Shown here piece by piece: positions 16,280 through 24,983 of a DNA stretch of 64,000 nucleotides. The stretch comes from Opitutaceae bacterium (GTDB taxonomy: Bacteria > Verrucomicrobiota > Verrucomicrobiia > Opitutales > Opitutaceae). The stretch spans positions 1 through 64,000 of the forward strand of contig JAQTYQ010000003.1 in assembly GCA_028688225.1 (NCBI GenBank), written 5' to 3'. The translations under genes and the position numbers were made by a program. Under the pieces are notes generated by a model. The model searched no databases. It was not told the DNA's origin and was given only the letters and a program-made list of their open reading frames with translations. Each line of letters starts with the position of its first letter. Within the stretch, counting starts at the first letter, position 1.

Positions 16280-17509
16280 CTACTTGGCCCAGAGAGCCGG
16301 CAACGGTACGAGCGTGAGCTTGTCGCCGAAGGGAACGACTTGGTCGCCAAGGTAGAGCACGATGCCGGCGGCAAACCGCTTCCCGAGCTGGTCGCGTAGG
16401 GCGGTCAACGCATTGAAGTCCGACGCTCCCACCGTGGCGCTGGCCTTGATTTCGATGGCGGCGACTGAGCCATCGGCCTTTTCGAGCATCACATCTACTT
16501 CTGAGCCGGCGGCCGTGCGGAAATGGAACAGCGATGCGCGCGGATCGGTCCACGAAAGCTGTTTGCGGAGTTCGCTGACGACGAACGTCTCCAGCAGCCG
16601 GCCGAGCAGGGGGCGATCTTCGGTGAGCCTTCGGGCATCCGCACCGATCAGGTGGCAGGCGAGACCGGAGTCCACTAGGTGCAGCTTCGGAGCCTTGACC
16701 AGGCGCTTGCCGAGATTGGGCGACCATGCCGGGAGCCGGTGGACCAGAAATACGGTTTCCAGCAGGGCCAGATGGCGGTTCAGCGTGGTGTGCGGCAAGC
16801 CGGCATCGCGGCTCACGTCGGCGAGGTTCAGCGACCCGGAGACCCGGGCCGCGAGCAGCTTGAGCAGGTTCGGCAGAGCGTGCAGTGCCTCGACCCGCGC
16901 CAGGTCGCGCACGTCGCGTTGCAGGATCGTAGAGATGTAGGAGGCGAACCACGCGGTGCGGCGATCGTCGGATTCCCGTTGGGCCGCTTCGGGATACCCG
17001 CCGCGCACCAGTCGCGTCGGCAGGTCGTCCTTCACAGACACCGGCATCGTCCCGGCGATGGTGCCATCGAACAGCCGTTTCAGGAAGCCCTCGCGCTGTC
17101 CTGCCAGTTCGCCGGACGAGAAAGGGAACAGGGGAATGATCTCCATCCGCCCCGCCAGGGATTCGGACAGGCGGGGCAGGGTCATCACGTTGGCCGAACC
17201 GGTGAGGAGGAAACGGCCGGGCTGGCGATCCTTGTCCACCGCTAGTTTGATGGCGGGAAACAGGTCGGGGGCCTTCTGGATCTCGTCGATGACGACCGGA
17301 CCGGACAGATTGCGGACAAACCCGGTCGGATCGCCAGCGGCTGACGCGAGCGTGGCGGCATCGTCGAGGGAGTAATAGCGCGCGTCGGCTTGCTCCGTGA
17401 TCATCTGGGCCAGCGTGGTCTTTCCCGCCTGCCGCGGGCCGTTGAGCAGCACCACGGGGGTGTCGGCAAGCGCCTGATGGACTGCGTCTTCAATATTTCG
17501 CCGGATCAT
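16280..17509 (-). CDS. AAA ATPase with DUF4143 domain
   Basis: A 409-residue AAA_14/DUF4143 protein. The N-terminal ATPase shows Walker A GPRQAGKTTLAQM (about residue 25) and Walker B PVVIDEIQKAPDLFPAIK, with the sensor LLTGSANVMTLPRLSESLAGRM. The C-terminal DUF4143 domain has a PD-(D/E)XK-like core (GSEVDVMLEKADGSVAAIEIKAS). These genes are common, patchily distributed accessory genes of unknown role. The flanking decayed sequence fits a mobile history. A palindrome overlaps the promoter just upstream. Confidence 0.9.
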   Translation of the reverse strand: MIRRNIEDAVHQALADTPVVLLNGPRQAGKTTLAQMITEQADARYYSLDDAATLASAAGDPTGFVRNLSGPVVIDEIQKAPDLFPAIKLAVDKDRQPGRFLLTGSANVMTLPRLSESLAGRMEIIPLFPFSSGELAGQREGFLKRLFDGTIAGTMPVSVKDDLPTRLVRGGYPEAAQRESDDRRTAWFASYISTILQRDVRDLARVEALHALPNLLKLLAARVSGSLNLADVSRDAGLPHTTLNRHLALLETVFLVHRLPAWSPNLGKRLVKAPKLHLVDSGLACHLIGADARRLTEDRPLLGRLLETFVVSELRKQLSWTDPRASLFHFRTAAGSEVDVMLEKADGSVAAIEIKASATVGASDFNALTALRDQLGKRFAAGIVLYLGDQVVPFGDKLTLVPLPALWAK

Positions 17510-17519
17510 AGCCTAAAAA

Positions 17520-17536
17520 TCACCATTACGTGGTGA
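17520..17536. promoter_or_regulatory. Small palindrome upstream of the DUF4143 ATPase
   Basis: TCACCA TTACG TGGTGA, 11 bp upstream of the ATG at 17509. The position suggests an operator, possibly autoregulatory, but the arms are only 6 bp, so this is weak. Confidence 0.3.
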
Positions 17537-17612
17537 AATTGCAAGGCCGCAGAACGCCCTCCGCCTAAACTTCAAGCACGCAGACCAGCGTTGGAAGCGC
17601 GTCGTCCGCTGA

Positions 17613-17642
17613 CCATCCGTGTCGATCGGTGAAATCCGTGGT
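17613..17642. repeat. Degenerate word repeat (ATCCGTG type)
   Basis: Three imperfect copies of ATCCGTG separated by short linkers fill the gap before the M20 peptidase. The layout matches 32050-32084, where the unit is ATCAGTG, so both belong to one degenerate family. Confidence 0.55.
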
Positions 17643-17647
17643 GATTC

Positions 17648-18886
17648 CTAGCCGGCGAAACTGGTCAGCAGATCGGCGTAGATCTTGGCGGCGGTGACGA
17701 GGTCGGCCACCCGGGCGCGCTCGTCGACGGCGTGGGGGCTGAAGCCGACCGGTCCGTAGCCGATGGTGGGTACGCGGAGGTGCTCGGCGAAGAAATGCAT
17801 GTCATTGAAGCCGGTGGAGACGGAGAAGACCGGCCGGCCGCCGCGCACCCGCCTCACGCTCGCGGCCATGGCCGCAAAGAACGGATGGGCGGGATCGCGG
17901 AAGCAGGGGTGGTTTTCCGACACCTTCTCCACGGTGATGCGGCACTGCGGGATGCGGCGCGCCGCCGCGGCGAGAAACGACCGCAGCTCGCGCTCTGCGG
18001 CGGCGACGGTCTCGGTGGCGATGACGCGGCGGTCGATGCTGAAGCTGGCCTCGGCGGGAACGGTGTTGATCTTGCCGCCCGCGCCGGCCGCAAACACGCC
18101 GCCGACGTTGATCGTGGGATGCATCACCCGGCCGTCGGGAGTGCGGAAACGGCGCCGCACGAGGCGCCGCTTGTAGCCTTCGAGAGCCAGCACAAGCGCC
18201 GACATCTTCTCCAGCGCATTGACACCCCGGTCGGGCATCGAACCGTGCGCCGGCTTGCCGTGCACCACGACGTTGAGCCACACGACGCCGTTGTGGCCGC
18301 ACCCGATGGCGCGACCCTCCCCGCCCTCCATCACCACGGCGTAGTCGGCCCGGAGGGGCGTCTGGTCGACCAGCCAGCCGGCGCCGAGCAGGCTGTCGGT
18401 CTCCTCATCGGCGGTGAAGGAAACCTCGATGTTGCAGCGGGGCCGCGCCCCCGTGGCGCGCAGAGCCCGGAGCGCGAGAATCAGGCTGGCGATGGAGCCT
18501 TTCATGTCGGCGGTGCCGCGGCCGTAGATCCAGCCGCCCTCGACCGCGGGTGCAAACGGGCTGCCGTGCCGCCAGCGGCCCCCGGCGGGCACGACGTCAT
18601 AGTGCGCGTTGAAATGGATGGTCTTCGCGGCGCCCGCGTCGCGGAAGCCGAGGACGTTGTAACGGGGATGGGTGCGCAGCTCGGGCTGCAGCCGCTTTTG
18701 CGCCGCCGGGCTGGGCACGGGCAGCCGGCGCGCCTGCAGGCCGGCGGCGGCCAGTTCGCGCGTGAGCAGCGCGGTGATGGCCGCGTAGTTTTCACCGGGC
18801 GGGTTGATCGTCGGGATGCGCACCAGCTTTTGCAGCAGGGCGATGAGGTCGGGGCGGTGGCGGTCAAGGTATTGAAAAGGTGTCAT
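17648..18886 (-). CDS. M20-family peptidase/deacylase (ArgE/DapE-like)
   Basis: A zinc-dependent amidohydrolase of 412 residues, cytoplasmic with no signal peptide. Metal-site motifs are visible: FNAHYDVVPAG (His and following Asp), GRGTADMKGS (bridging Asp), FTADEETDS (catalytic Glu pair) and late GFNDMHFFAEHL. The dimerisation domain lies in between (HGKPAHGSMPDRGVNALEKM). Substrates could be acetylornithine, succinyl-diaminopimelate or another N-acyl amino acid; nearby genes do not decide. It is followed by a TSUP permease on the same strand, but gene order runs permease first, 42 bp upstream. Confidence 0.9.
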   Translation of the reverse strand: MTPFQYLDRHRPDLIALLQKLVRIPTINPPGENYAAITALLTRELAAAGLQARRLPVPSPAAQKRLQPELRTHPRYNVLGFRDAGAAKTIHFNAHYDVVPAGGRWRHGSPFAPAVEGGWIYGRGTADMKGSIASLILALRALRATGARPRCNIEVSFTADEETDSLLGAGWLVDQTPLRADYAVVMEGGEGRAIGCGHNGVVWLNVVVHGKPAHGSMPDRGVNALEKMSALVLALEGYKRRLVRRRFRTPDGRVMHPTINVGGVFAAGAGGKINTVPAEASFSIDRRVIATETVAAAERELRSFLAAAARRIPQCRITVEKVSENHPCFRDPAHPFFAAMAASVRRVRGGRPVFSVSTGFNDMHFFAEHLRVPTIGYGPVGFSPHAVDERARVADLVTAAKIYADLLTSFAG

Positions 18887-18928
18887 GGGGACAGGAAAGG
18901 ATCGCGGGCGGGGACAAGCTTGGGGGCG

Positions 18929-19708
18929 TCAGTGCGGCCGGGCGAGATTGATCCAGAGGAGCCGCACGATGGTGAGGGCGGCCATGAGGAGGAAGGCCGG
19001 CCGGACGAAGCGCGCCCCCCGCCGCACGACGAGACCGGCGCCCAGCCGGGCGCCCAGCACCTGGCCCGCGGCCATCACCAGCCCCGCGCCCAGATGCACC
19101 AGCCCGGCCGGGGCAAAAAGCGCGAGCGAGGCGAGATTGCTCGCGGCATTCATCACCTTGGTGTGGGCCGTCGCCCGGGGAAGATCATGCCCGCGCAACA
19201 GCACAAACGCGATGGCCCAGAACGAACCCGTGCCGGGGCCGAAGAAGCCGTCATAAAACCCCAGGCCGAGGCCGAAGATGGCGGAGAAGGACGCGGCGCC
19301 CAGCCGCGCCGGCCGGTCCGCGAGCCCGAGCTGCGGCTGGAAAACCAGATAAACGACGATGGCGGCGAGCAGGACCGGGATCACCCGTTCCAGCACGTGC
19401 GACTCGACGCGCTGCACGGCCCATGCCCCCAGCAGGGCGCCGGCCAGTGTCAGGAGGATGCCGGCCCGGCAGGAACGCAGGTCGACGAGGCCGCGGCGAA
19501 CGTATTGCCACGAGGCCGAGACGCTGCCGAAGGACGACTGGAACTTATTGGTGCCCAGCGCCAGTTGCGGCGGCAGGCCGAAATTGAGCAGGACCGGCAG
19601 GGAGATGATGCCGCCTCCGCCGGCAATGGAATCGACCAGCCCGGCGCTGAAGCCGGCGGCAAGAAGCAGGGGGTAAGCCCAAACGGGAAGCTGTTCGGCG
19701 AAGGACAA
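18929..19708 (-). CDS. TSUP (TauE/SafE, YfcA-like) membrane permease
   Basis: A 259-residue inner-membrane protein with about eight hydrophobic helices. The duplicated family motif is clear in the N-terminal half ([20 protein letters not shown], then [19 protein letters not shown]) and again in the second half ([33 protein letters not shown]). The family exports or imports sulfite, sulfoacetate and related organosulfur anions. The specific substrate here is not evident. It may be co-transcribed with the M20 peptidase. Confidence 0.92.
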   Translation of the reverse strand: MSFAEQLPVWAYPLLLAAGFSAGLVDSIAGGGGIISLPVLLNFGLPPQLALGTNKFQSSFGSVSASWQYVRRGLVDLRSCRAGILLTLAGALLGAWAVQRVESHVLERVIPVLLAAIVVYLVFQPQLGLADRPARLGAASFSAIFGLGLGFYDGFFGPGTGSFWAIAFVLLRGHDLPRATAHTKVMNAASNLASLALFAPAGLVHLGAGLVMAAGQVLGARLGAGLVVRRGARFVRPAFLLMAALTIVRLLWINLARPH

Positions 19709-19815
19709 GGCGAAGGCGGGTGGCAGAGAGCATCCAAGCTCCGGGCCATCGTTGGCAACCTCGCATCAGCTGCAGGATCTCATGTCCGATGCCCTTGACG
19801 TTGGCGCGCAAAATG

Positions 19816-19840
19816 GAGCGGCGACGCCTCGTCGCCGCTC
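19816..19840. repeat. Family B-like hairpin upstream of pdxH
   Basis: Arms GAGCGGCGAC and GTCGCCGCTC around GCCTC, a perfect 10-bp stem. A second, looser palindrome follows to about 19895. The remainder of the 287-bp gap (19709-19995) shows nothing else recognisable. Confidence 0.7.
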
Positions 19841-19995
19841 AGGGCCACCTTTGCTGGGGAGCGCGCGATGACACGCGACGAGAGCGGCGCGTCCCAAGGT
19901 ATCGCGGGCCGATGGCATCTTTGAGGGATGCAGACCAGGCTGACTTGCCTTTTGACATTGCTGCGGAGGTGGGTGCAGTTGGGGGCGAACCAAGC

Positions 19996-20637
19996 ATGTC
20001 GAACCTGGCCGACCTTCGCAAAGACTACAGCCTGGCGGGCCTCAGCGAGAAAAGCCTGGCGCGCGACCCGTTCCGGCAGTTCGACCGGTGGTTCCAGGAG
20101 GCGGAGGCCGCCCGCCTGCCCGATCCCAACGGCATGGTGCTGGCCACCGCCGGGCGCGACGGCCGCCCCTCCGCCCGCACCGTGCTGCTGAAGGGCGTCG
20201 ATGGCCGCGGTTTCGTGTTCTACACCAGCTACGAAAGCCGCAAGGGCCGCGAACTCGACGGCAATCCGCACGCCACCCTCCTCTTGCCCTGGTATGCGCT
20301 CGAACGGCAGGTGATCATCGAGGGCCCGGTCGCCCGGATGCCACGGGAGGAGGCGGAGGCGTATTTTCACAGCCGGCCGCGCGGCAACCAGCTCGCCGCC
20401 TGGGCTTCCGCGCAAAGCACGCTGATTGCCAGCCGCGCCGTGCTCGAACAGGCGATGCAGGCCGTCGAAAACAAATACGCCGGCCGCGAAGTGCCGCTGC
20501 CGCCCCACTGGGGCGGGTATCGGCTGGCGCCGTCGGCCGTCGAGTTCTGGCAGGGCCGGCGCAACCGGCTGCATGACCGGCTCCGCTACCGCCGCGAACC
20601 GGGCGGCGACTGGATCATCGAGCGGCTCTCACCCTGA
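19996..20637 (+). CDS. pdxH: Pyridoxamine 5'-phosphate oxidase
   Basis: FMN enzyme that oxidises pyridoxine or pyridoxamine 5'-phosphate to pyridoxal 5'-phosphate. ATG 19996 gives 213 residues starting [23 protein letters not shown]- and substrate-binding segments are present: [39 protein letters not shown], and the C-terminal [20 protein letters not shown]. The longer upstream frame is repeat sequence and was rejected. sixA follows after 16 bp and probably shares the transcript. Confidence 0.95.
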   Translation: MSNLADLRKDYSLAGLSEKSLARDPFRQFDRWFQEAEAARLPDPNGMVLATAGRDGRPSARTVLLKGVDGRGFVFYTSYESRKGRELDGNPHATLLLPWYALERQVIIEGPVARMPREEAEAYFHSRPRGNQLAAWASAQSTLIASRAVLEQAMQAVENKYAGREVPLPPHWGGYRLAPSAVEFWQGRRNRLHDRLRYRREPGGDWIIERLSP

Positions 20638-20653
20638 ATGCGTTTGTCTCCCG

Positions 20654-21169
20654 ATGAAGCTATTCCTCGTGCGTCACGGTCATGCGCTTGCCGACAAGGA
20701 TGATGCGCGGCGCGCCCTGAGTGCCCGGGGGCGCGAGGTCACGAAACGGGTGGCGGCCTTTCTCCGCACCAGTAACGCCCTGGCGACAGTGCACGCGGTC
20801 TGGCACAGCCCGCTCGTGCGTTCCCGGGAGACGGCGGAGCTGCTGGTGAAGGAGCTCGGCTTCGACGTCCTGCTGATCGAGACCCCCGGGCTGCTGCCCG
20901 AGGATGATCCGGTGGCCGTCGCCGACCGGCTCGAACGGGCGGACCAGGTGGTGATGATCGTGGGACACGAGCCGCAGCTCGGAGCCCTCGCCACGCTGTT
21001 GGTGCGCGGCAAGCTGAAGCCGGTTGGCTTCGACGTTCGGAAAAGTGCCGTGCTGGCGTTCGAGACAACCGGTGGGCAGCACAAAAAGACCGGCCGGGCC
21101 CGCTGGTGTCTGCGCTGGCATCTTTCGCCCGAGCTCCTCTCCGCCGGCGGCGCCGAGGCCGGGGATTGA
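20654..21169 (+). CDS. sixA: SixA-like phosphohistidine phosphatase
   Basis: A histidine-phosphatase-superfamily protein of 171 residues. The RHG catalytic motif is at residues 7-9 (MKLFLVRHGHA), with the second His in VGHEPQLGALATLL. SixA dephosphorylates phosphohistidine domains of relay proteins. The assignment to SixA rather than another short RHG phosphatase rests on size and the WHSPLVRSRETAELL segment. It lies between pdxH and the lipoate ligase-like gene on one strand with short gaps. Confidence 0.85.
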   Translation: MKLFLVRHGHALADKDDARRALSARGREVTKRVAAFLRTSNALATVHAVWHSPLVRSRETAELLVKELGFDVLLIETPGLLPEDDPVAVADRLERADQVVMIVGHEPQLGALATLLVRGKLKPVGFDVRKSAVLAFETTGGQHKKTGRARWCLRWHLSPELLSAGGAEAGD

Positions 21170-21205
21170 GGCGGCGGCGGCTCCGGCGTTGGCAAGCGCG
21201 GGCGG

Positions 21206-21928
21206 ATGCCTCAGCCTGCCGACATGGAATTTCACGTCCTACCCTCCCGCACGGGCGGAGCCGCCGAGAACATGGCGCTCGATTTCCTGCTCCTGCAGCG
21301 CTATCCGCCGGCGGAAGCGGTGCGGTTCCGCCATTACGAATGGCGCGGACCGGCCTTCACCTTCGGCTTCGGGCAGAAAATCGCCTGGGTGCGCGGACAG
21401 TTGCCGCCGGAGGCGTCGCTCGATCTGTGCCGGCGGCCCACCGGTGGCGGCATCGTGGATCACCGCCAGGACTGGACCTACGCCCTGGTGATTCCACGGG
21501 GACATGCGCTGTGGGAGGCCCGGGCCACCCAATCCTATCGGCTGGTGCATGAAGGCCTGGCGCAGGCGCTGCGTGAACTCGGCCAGCCGGCGGTGGTGAA
21601 GACACAGGCCGAACCGGTGGAATCCGCCGGCCCCGGGGTCTGCTTCCAGCGCGCAGAGCTCTACGACGTCATCCACGACGGCACGGGCGAAAAGATCGCC
21701 GGCGCCGCCCAGAAGCGGAACAAGCACGGGCTCCTGTTCCAGGGCTCGATCTGGAAACCCGCCGTGCCGCCGCTCGATTGGGACGCTTTTGGCGGACGAT
21801 TCATCGCCGCGTTGGCGCAAGCCGTGGGCATCCCGGCGACCCCCACGCCCTGGCCCGCGCTGAACGAAGACGAGGTCAGCGGCCTGATCGAGCAATACGC
21901 CGCGCCGGAATGGCTGGAGTATCGCTGA
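21206..21928 (+). CDS. Lipoate-protein ligase A-like protein (BPL/LplA/LipB family)
   Basis: A 240-residue cofactor-transferase-fold protein. It shows RRPTGGGIVDHRQDWTYALV, the RRxTGGGxVxH motif that binds the lipoyl or octanoyl group, and GEKIAGAAQKRNKHGLLFQG, whose Lys is the conserved catalytic lysine. It would attach or transfer lipoyl/octanoyl to E2 or GcvH domains; ligase and octanoyltransferase forms cannot be separated here. The start is ATG 21206, with ATG 21224 (MEFHVLPSRTGG) an alternative. It ends 3 bp before the convergent rlmD stop. Confidence 0.85.
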   Translation: MPQPADMEFHVLPSRTGGAAENMALDFLLLQRYPPAEAVRFRHYEWRGPAFTFGFGQKIAWVRGQLPPEASLDLCRRPTGGGIVDHRQDWTYALVIPRGHALWEARATQSYRLVHEGLAQALRELGQPAVVKTQAEPVESAGPGVCFQRAELYDVIHDGTGEKIAGAAQKRNKHGLLFQGSIWKPAVPPLDWDAFGGRFIAALAQAVGIPATPTPWPALNEDEVSGLIEQYAAPEWLEYR

Positions 21929-21931
21929 GGC

Positions 21932-23380
21932 CTATCCCGTGGTCTCCCTCCGCAGCGTCATGACACACTCCAGGTGACGCGTCTGCGGAAAGAGGTCGAA
22001 GGGCTGGACGGCGGCCAGCTTGTAGCCGGCGGCGAGAAAGCGTGTCAGATCGCGCATCTGCGTGGCTGGATCGCATGAGACATACACCACCGCCTGCGGA
22101 CCAAAGGCGAAAAGCTGCCGCAGGAACGATTCGTCGCAGCCCTTGCGCGGCGGATCGATGACGACGACCGTGTCGCCCGGCGGGAAGTCGAGTCCGACAA
22201 AAATCGCCGTGGCGTCGCCCGCGAGGAAAGAGGCGTTGGCCATGCCGTTGGCCGCGGCGTTTTCGCGGGCGAACCGGATGGAGGTTTCGCTGATCTCGAC
22301 GCCGGCCACGCGCTCGAACTTCGCCGCCGCGGCCAGTGCGAAGAGTCCGCTCCCGCAGTAGGCATCGATGAGAAACCGCGCGCCGCCGGCGGCCGCCTGG
22401 TCGCGGACATAGCCGGCGAAGGCCGGCAGGATGAACGGATTGTTCTGGAAGAAATCGCGCGCGAGAAACTTCAGCTGGAGCCGCGACGCCCCCGTCGCGG
22501 GCTCTTCCGTCGCCTTGACGAAGGAGGGTCCGGCCTCGCCGAGGCCAGCTACAGGGATTTCCTCTGTGATGACGGCGTCATAGTCGGTGGTCACCACGCC
22601 GGAAGCCTCGCGCAGCAGGAGGGTGGCCCCGCGTGGATATGCGCCGGCCGCCATTTTGGCTCCGATCTCGGCGCGCACTTCCGTGAGTTTCTGGTTGATG
22701 GCGGCGGTGGCGATTTCGCACCGCGGCACGTCGATGATCTCATGACGGGTCCCTTGTTTCAGAAACCCGATCGGAAAATCAGGTAGGGACGGACCGCTGG
22801 GCCGTCCGTCAGATGGTGGCGCGCCCAGCGGTCGCGCCCTACCCTTCGGCGCGGGAAAATGAGGCGTGATCTTCGAGCGGTATCCGAACTCACGCGGCGA
22901 GGCGATGACGGGCGCGACCTCAAACTCGATGCCGGCCATGTGCTGGAGCAATTCACGCACCTGGCGCTGTTTCCATTGAAGCTGTTCGGCGTACGCCAGA
23001 TTCTGGTACTGGCAGCCGCCGCAGCGGCCGAACAGCGCGCAGCGCGGCACCACGCGGTGCGGCGAAGGAGTCAGCACCTCGACCAGGTCGGCTTCGGAGT
23101 AGTTCTGGTGGTTGCGAAACACCCGCGCCCGCACCCGTTCGCCGGGCAGGGCGAAGGGAACCAACACCACCCATCCTTCGCCCCGCTCCGCGGGGTTACG
23201 GAGGGCAGGCCCACCCGCCGCTTGGTCCGCAGGGTCGGGCAAACCAGCCTCCCGCCTCCGGTCTCCAGTCTCCAACTGAATCCGGCCGAGGCCGACGCCG
23301 AGGTTGGTAAGCGTCGTGATCTCGAGCTCCAACTCCTGGTGGTAGGCGAACGGACGGTCGTTGAATTTTGTTTTGGCCAC
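21932..23380 (-). CDS. rlmD: 23S rRNA (uracil-5-)-methyltransferase RlmD/RumA-like, carrying repeat-derived inserts
   Basis: SAM-dependent m5U methyltransferase for 23S rRNA or tRNA, 482 residues. An N-terminal TRAM-like region precedes the 4Fe-4S site CALFGRCGGCQYQNLAYAEQ. The catalytic domain has LIDAYCGSGLFAL, VVVIDPPRKGCDESF and the nucleophile loop VYVSCDPATQMRDL. Three extra stretches look foreign: residues about 37-70 (GDRRREAGLPDPADQ), about 178-202 (KGRARPLGAPPSDGRPSG) and about 277-303 (VAGLGEAGPSFVKATEE). Each maps to a repeat found elsewhere in the window. The frame stays open throughout. GTG start at 23380. Confidence 0.92.
   Translation of the reverse strand: MAKTKFNDRPFAYHQELELEITTLTNLGVGLGRIQLETGDRRREAGLPDPADQAAGGPALRNPAERGEGWVVLVPFALPGERVRARVFRNHQNYSEADLVEVLTPSPHRVVPRCALFGRCGGCQYQNLAYAEQLQWKQRQVRELLQHMAGIEFEVAPVIASPREFGYRSKITPHFPAPKGRARPLGAPPSDGRPSGPSLPDFPIGFLKQGTRHEIIDVPRCEIATAAINQKLTEVRAEIGAKMAAGAYPRGATLLLREASGVVTTDYDAVITEEIPVAGLGEAGPSFVKATEEPATGASRLQLKFLARDFFQNNPFILPAFAGYVRDQAAAGGARFLIDAYCGSGLFALAAAAKFERVAGVEISETSIRFARENAAANGMANASFLAGDATAIFVGLDFPPGDTVVVIDPPRKGCDESFLRQLFAFGPQAVVYVSCDPATQMRDLTRFLAAGYKLAAVQPFDLFPQTRHLECVMTLRRETTG
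22475..22555. repeat. Family B hairpin plus half family A element inside rlmD
   Basis: 22475-22500 is CTGGAG with arms CCGCGACG and CGTCGCGG around CCCC, as at 14905. 22525-22555 read on the minus strand is TGTAGCTGGCCTCGGCGAGG and following, the left half of family A. Together they encode the insert near residues 277-303. Confidence 0.8.
22782..22843. repeat. Inverted-repeat element inside rlmD
   Basis: The left arm begins GGTAGGGACGGACCGCTGGG and the right arm ends CCCAGCGGTCGCGCCCTACC. They pair with few mismatches across a central loop. The translation is low-complexity Gly/Pro/Arg sequence within RlmD. Confidence 0.8.
23247..23278. repeat. GGAGACYGG-type tandem repeat inside rlmD
   Basis: On the minus strand GGAGACTGGAGACCGGAGGC, the same tandem unit as in oleC at 27659-27738. 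It encodes the extra TGDRRREAG segment near the RlmD N-terminus. Adjacent sequence to about 23165 is also GC-rich palindromic. Confidence 0.6.
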
Positions 23381-23438
23381 CGAGCGGAATTATGAGGGTG
23401 AAAATGCCCCGGAAGGCCAAAACAAAATCCAGACTGAC

Positions 23439-23470
23439 TTTTTGCGCCTTTTGCGCCTTTTTGCGGTTAA
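23439..23470 (+). repeat. TTTTGCGCC tandem repeat abutting the SpoU gene start
   Basis: About three copies of TTTTGCGCC end directly at the ATG of the downstream methyltransferase gene, leaving no room for a normal ribosome-binding site (TGCGGTTAA precedes ATG). Confidence 0.6.
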
Positions 23471-24358
23471 ATGTCTGTCGAGCGGATTACCAGCCTGCAG
23501 AACCCCCGGGTGAAACAGCTCGTGAAGCTGCGCGACCGGCGGGCCCGCGACGAGGAGGGATTGTTTCTGGTCGAGGGCTACCGTGAAGTGAAGCGGGCGC
23601 TGGCGGCGGGGGTGAAGCCAGTGGAGCTTTATTACGGGCCCGACTGGTTCCTCGGTGAGAACGAACCGGCGCTCATCGAGGAGGCGCAGCGCGCCGGTAC
23701 GCCGGTGTTCGAGCTGTCGAAGGAGGCGTTTGCCAAGGTCTCGTACCGCGACCGGCCCGACGGCCTGCTGGCGGTGGCGCCGCAATGGCAGCGCACGCTC
23801 GACGACTTGGACAAGGTTGTAGCCGGCCTCGGTGAGGCCGGCTCTCCGGGGTCATCCACCGTCGCTAAAGCTATGGCGGACAGGGCGACCCCGGCTACAA
23901 GATCGGCCACGCCCTTTCTCCTCGTGATCGAGGCCATCGAAAAGCCCGGCAACCTCGGCACCATTTTGCGCAGTGCGGACGCGGCCGGCGTCGACGCGGT
24001 CATCGTCTGTGATCCGGTCACCGACATCTTCAACCCCAATGTCGTGCGCTCGTCGACTGGCGTGCTGTTCTCGATGCCGGTCGTGATGGCGGCCGGTCCG
24101 GACGTGCGGGCTTGGCTGCGGGTCCGCGGCATCCGGGCGGTGGCCACCACCCCGGCGGCGCCGGCGCTCTACACCGACTCGGACCTGCGCGGTCCGCTGG
24201 CGATCATCATGGGCAGCGAGCAGTACGGCCTGAGCGAATTCTGGCTGAAGGAGAGCGACGGGCTCGTGCGCATCCCGATGGCTGGCCAGGCCGACTCGCT
24301 CAACGTGGCCATGGCCACGATCATCACGCTTTTCGAGGCGGTCCGGCAGCGGGGATGA
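23471..24358 (+). CDS. SpoU/TrmH-family RNA 2'-O-methyltransferase with family A insert
   Basis: A SPOUT-fold methyltransferase, 295 residues, probably acting on rRNA or tRNA ribose (RlmB/TsnR-like). The substrate-binding N-terminus (SVERITSLQNPRVKQLVKLR) and all three SPOUT motifs are present: NLGTILRSADAAGVDAVIV, LAIIMGSEQYGLSEFW and IPMAGQADSLNVAMATII. Between the two domains lies an extra 28-residue stretch (VVAGLGEAGSPGSSTVAKAM and on) encoded by the 84-bp element 23817-23900. Removing it would leave the frame intact. Its neighbour rlmD is divergent and also carries inserts. Confidence 0.92.
   Translation: MSVERITSLQNPRVKQLVKLRDRRARDEEGLFLVEGYREVKRALAAGVKPVELYYGPDWFLGENEPALIEEAQRAGTPVFELSKEAFAKVSYRDRPDGLLAVAPQWQRTLDDLDKVVAGLGEAGSPGSSTVAKAMADRATPATRSATPFLLVIEAIEKPGNLGTILRSADAAGVDAVIVCDPVTDIFNPNVVRSSTGVLFSMPVVMAAGPDVRAWLRVRGIRAVATTPAAPALYTDSDLRGPLAIIMGSEQYGLSEFWLKESDGLVRIPMAGQADSLNVAMATIITLFEAVRQRG
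23817..23900 (+). repeat. Family A element, complete copy inside SpoU gene
   Basis: It begins TTGTAGCCGGCCTCGG and ends GACCCCGGCTACAA, the same termini as the intergenic copies, with a longer centre. The length is 84 bp, exactly 28 codons, so the reading frame is unchanged. Confidence 0.9.
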
Positions 24359-24934
24359 CTACTTTATTGGGCGTGGCGTTTGGCGCTGAGGTCCACGTAT
24401 GCGAGTTAGCACGAGCAACAGATTCCAGCCGTCCCTCTTCCCATTTGAACAGTCGTGCCACTCCGATTTCCAGCCAGGAAATATTTTGGGTAATCCACGG
24501 TTCACATTTGCTCGATAAACGCGGAGTGCCGTCTGGGATTCGAAACATATCGAAACGAGCAACAGGCACACTATGCCGGGTTCAAGCGTCTCCAGTTTGT
24601 CTCTGTCCTTCAGAACTCGAGCAGGTAGTGTCGTCGTCTCCGGAGCTTCATTGTCGTCAATATAGCTAACCTTGATTTCAACGGCTACTTTTAGATTCGA
24701 ATCCGAACCCACTGAAAGATCCATGTGCTTCTTCTCCCGTTTGCAGGGATAGAGGGCGAATGAAAGAACGTCCTCATTGTTTAGCCGGCGGCCGATGTCG
24801 ACGGTGAGCCAATTCTCCCAACCCCGCCAGCCAGCTCTTTGGGGGAAATTGAAAAACCGAGGCTGATAGTCCGCAAAACTGCGGCAGGCTTCCACGGCCG
24901 CCTGTATCACGCGACTGGCTGGGAAGTTGTTCAT
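24359..24934 (-). CDS. Hypothetical protein with PD-(D/E)XK nuclease-like pattern
   Basis: A 191-residue protein with lower GC than its neighbours, suggesting recent acquisition. WENWLTVDIGRRLN, then HMDLSVGS and AVEIKVSYIDDNEA, give the D followed by ExK arrangement of restriction-type nucleases. No family is recognised with certainty. Its stop codon abuts the stop of the convergent SpoU gene. A MazE-like remnant lies just upstream on the other strand, so this 1-kb stretch looks like accessory DNA. It could be a nuclease effector or a solitary restriction-like protein; that is inference. Confidence 0.55.
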   Translation of the reverse strand: MNNFPASRVIQAAVEACRSFADYQPRFFNFPQRAGWRGWENWLTVDIGRRLNNEDVLSFALYPCKREKKHMDLSVGSDSNLKVAVEIKVSYIDDNEAPETTTLPARVLKDRDKLETLEPGIVCLLLVSICFESQTALRVYRANVNRGLPKIFPGWKSEWHDCSNGKRDGWNLLLVLTRIRGPQRQTPRPIK

Positions 24935-24983
24935 TCTTCAGTGTGTCGACGCCACAGATCAATTAATGCCCGGGAGTTCTTAA

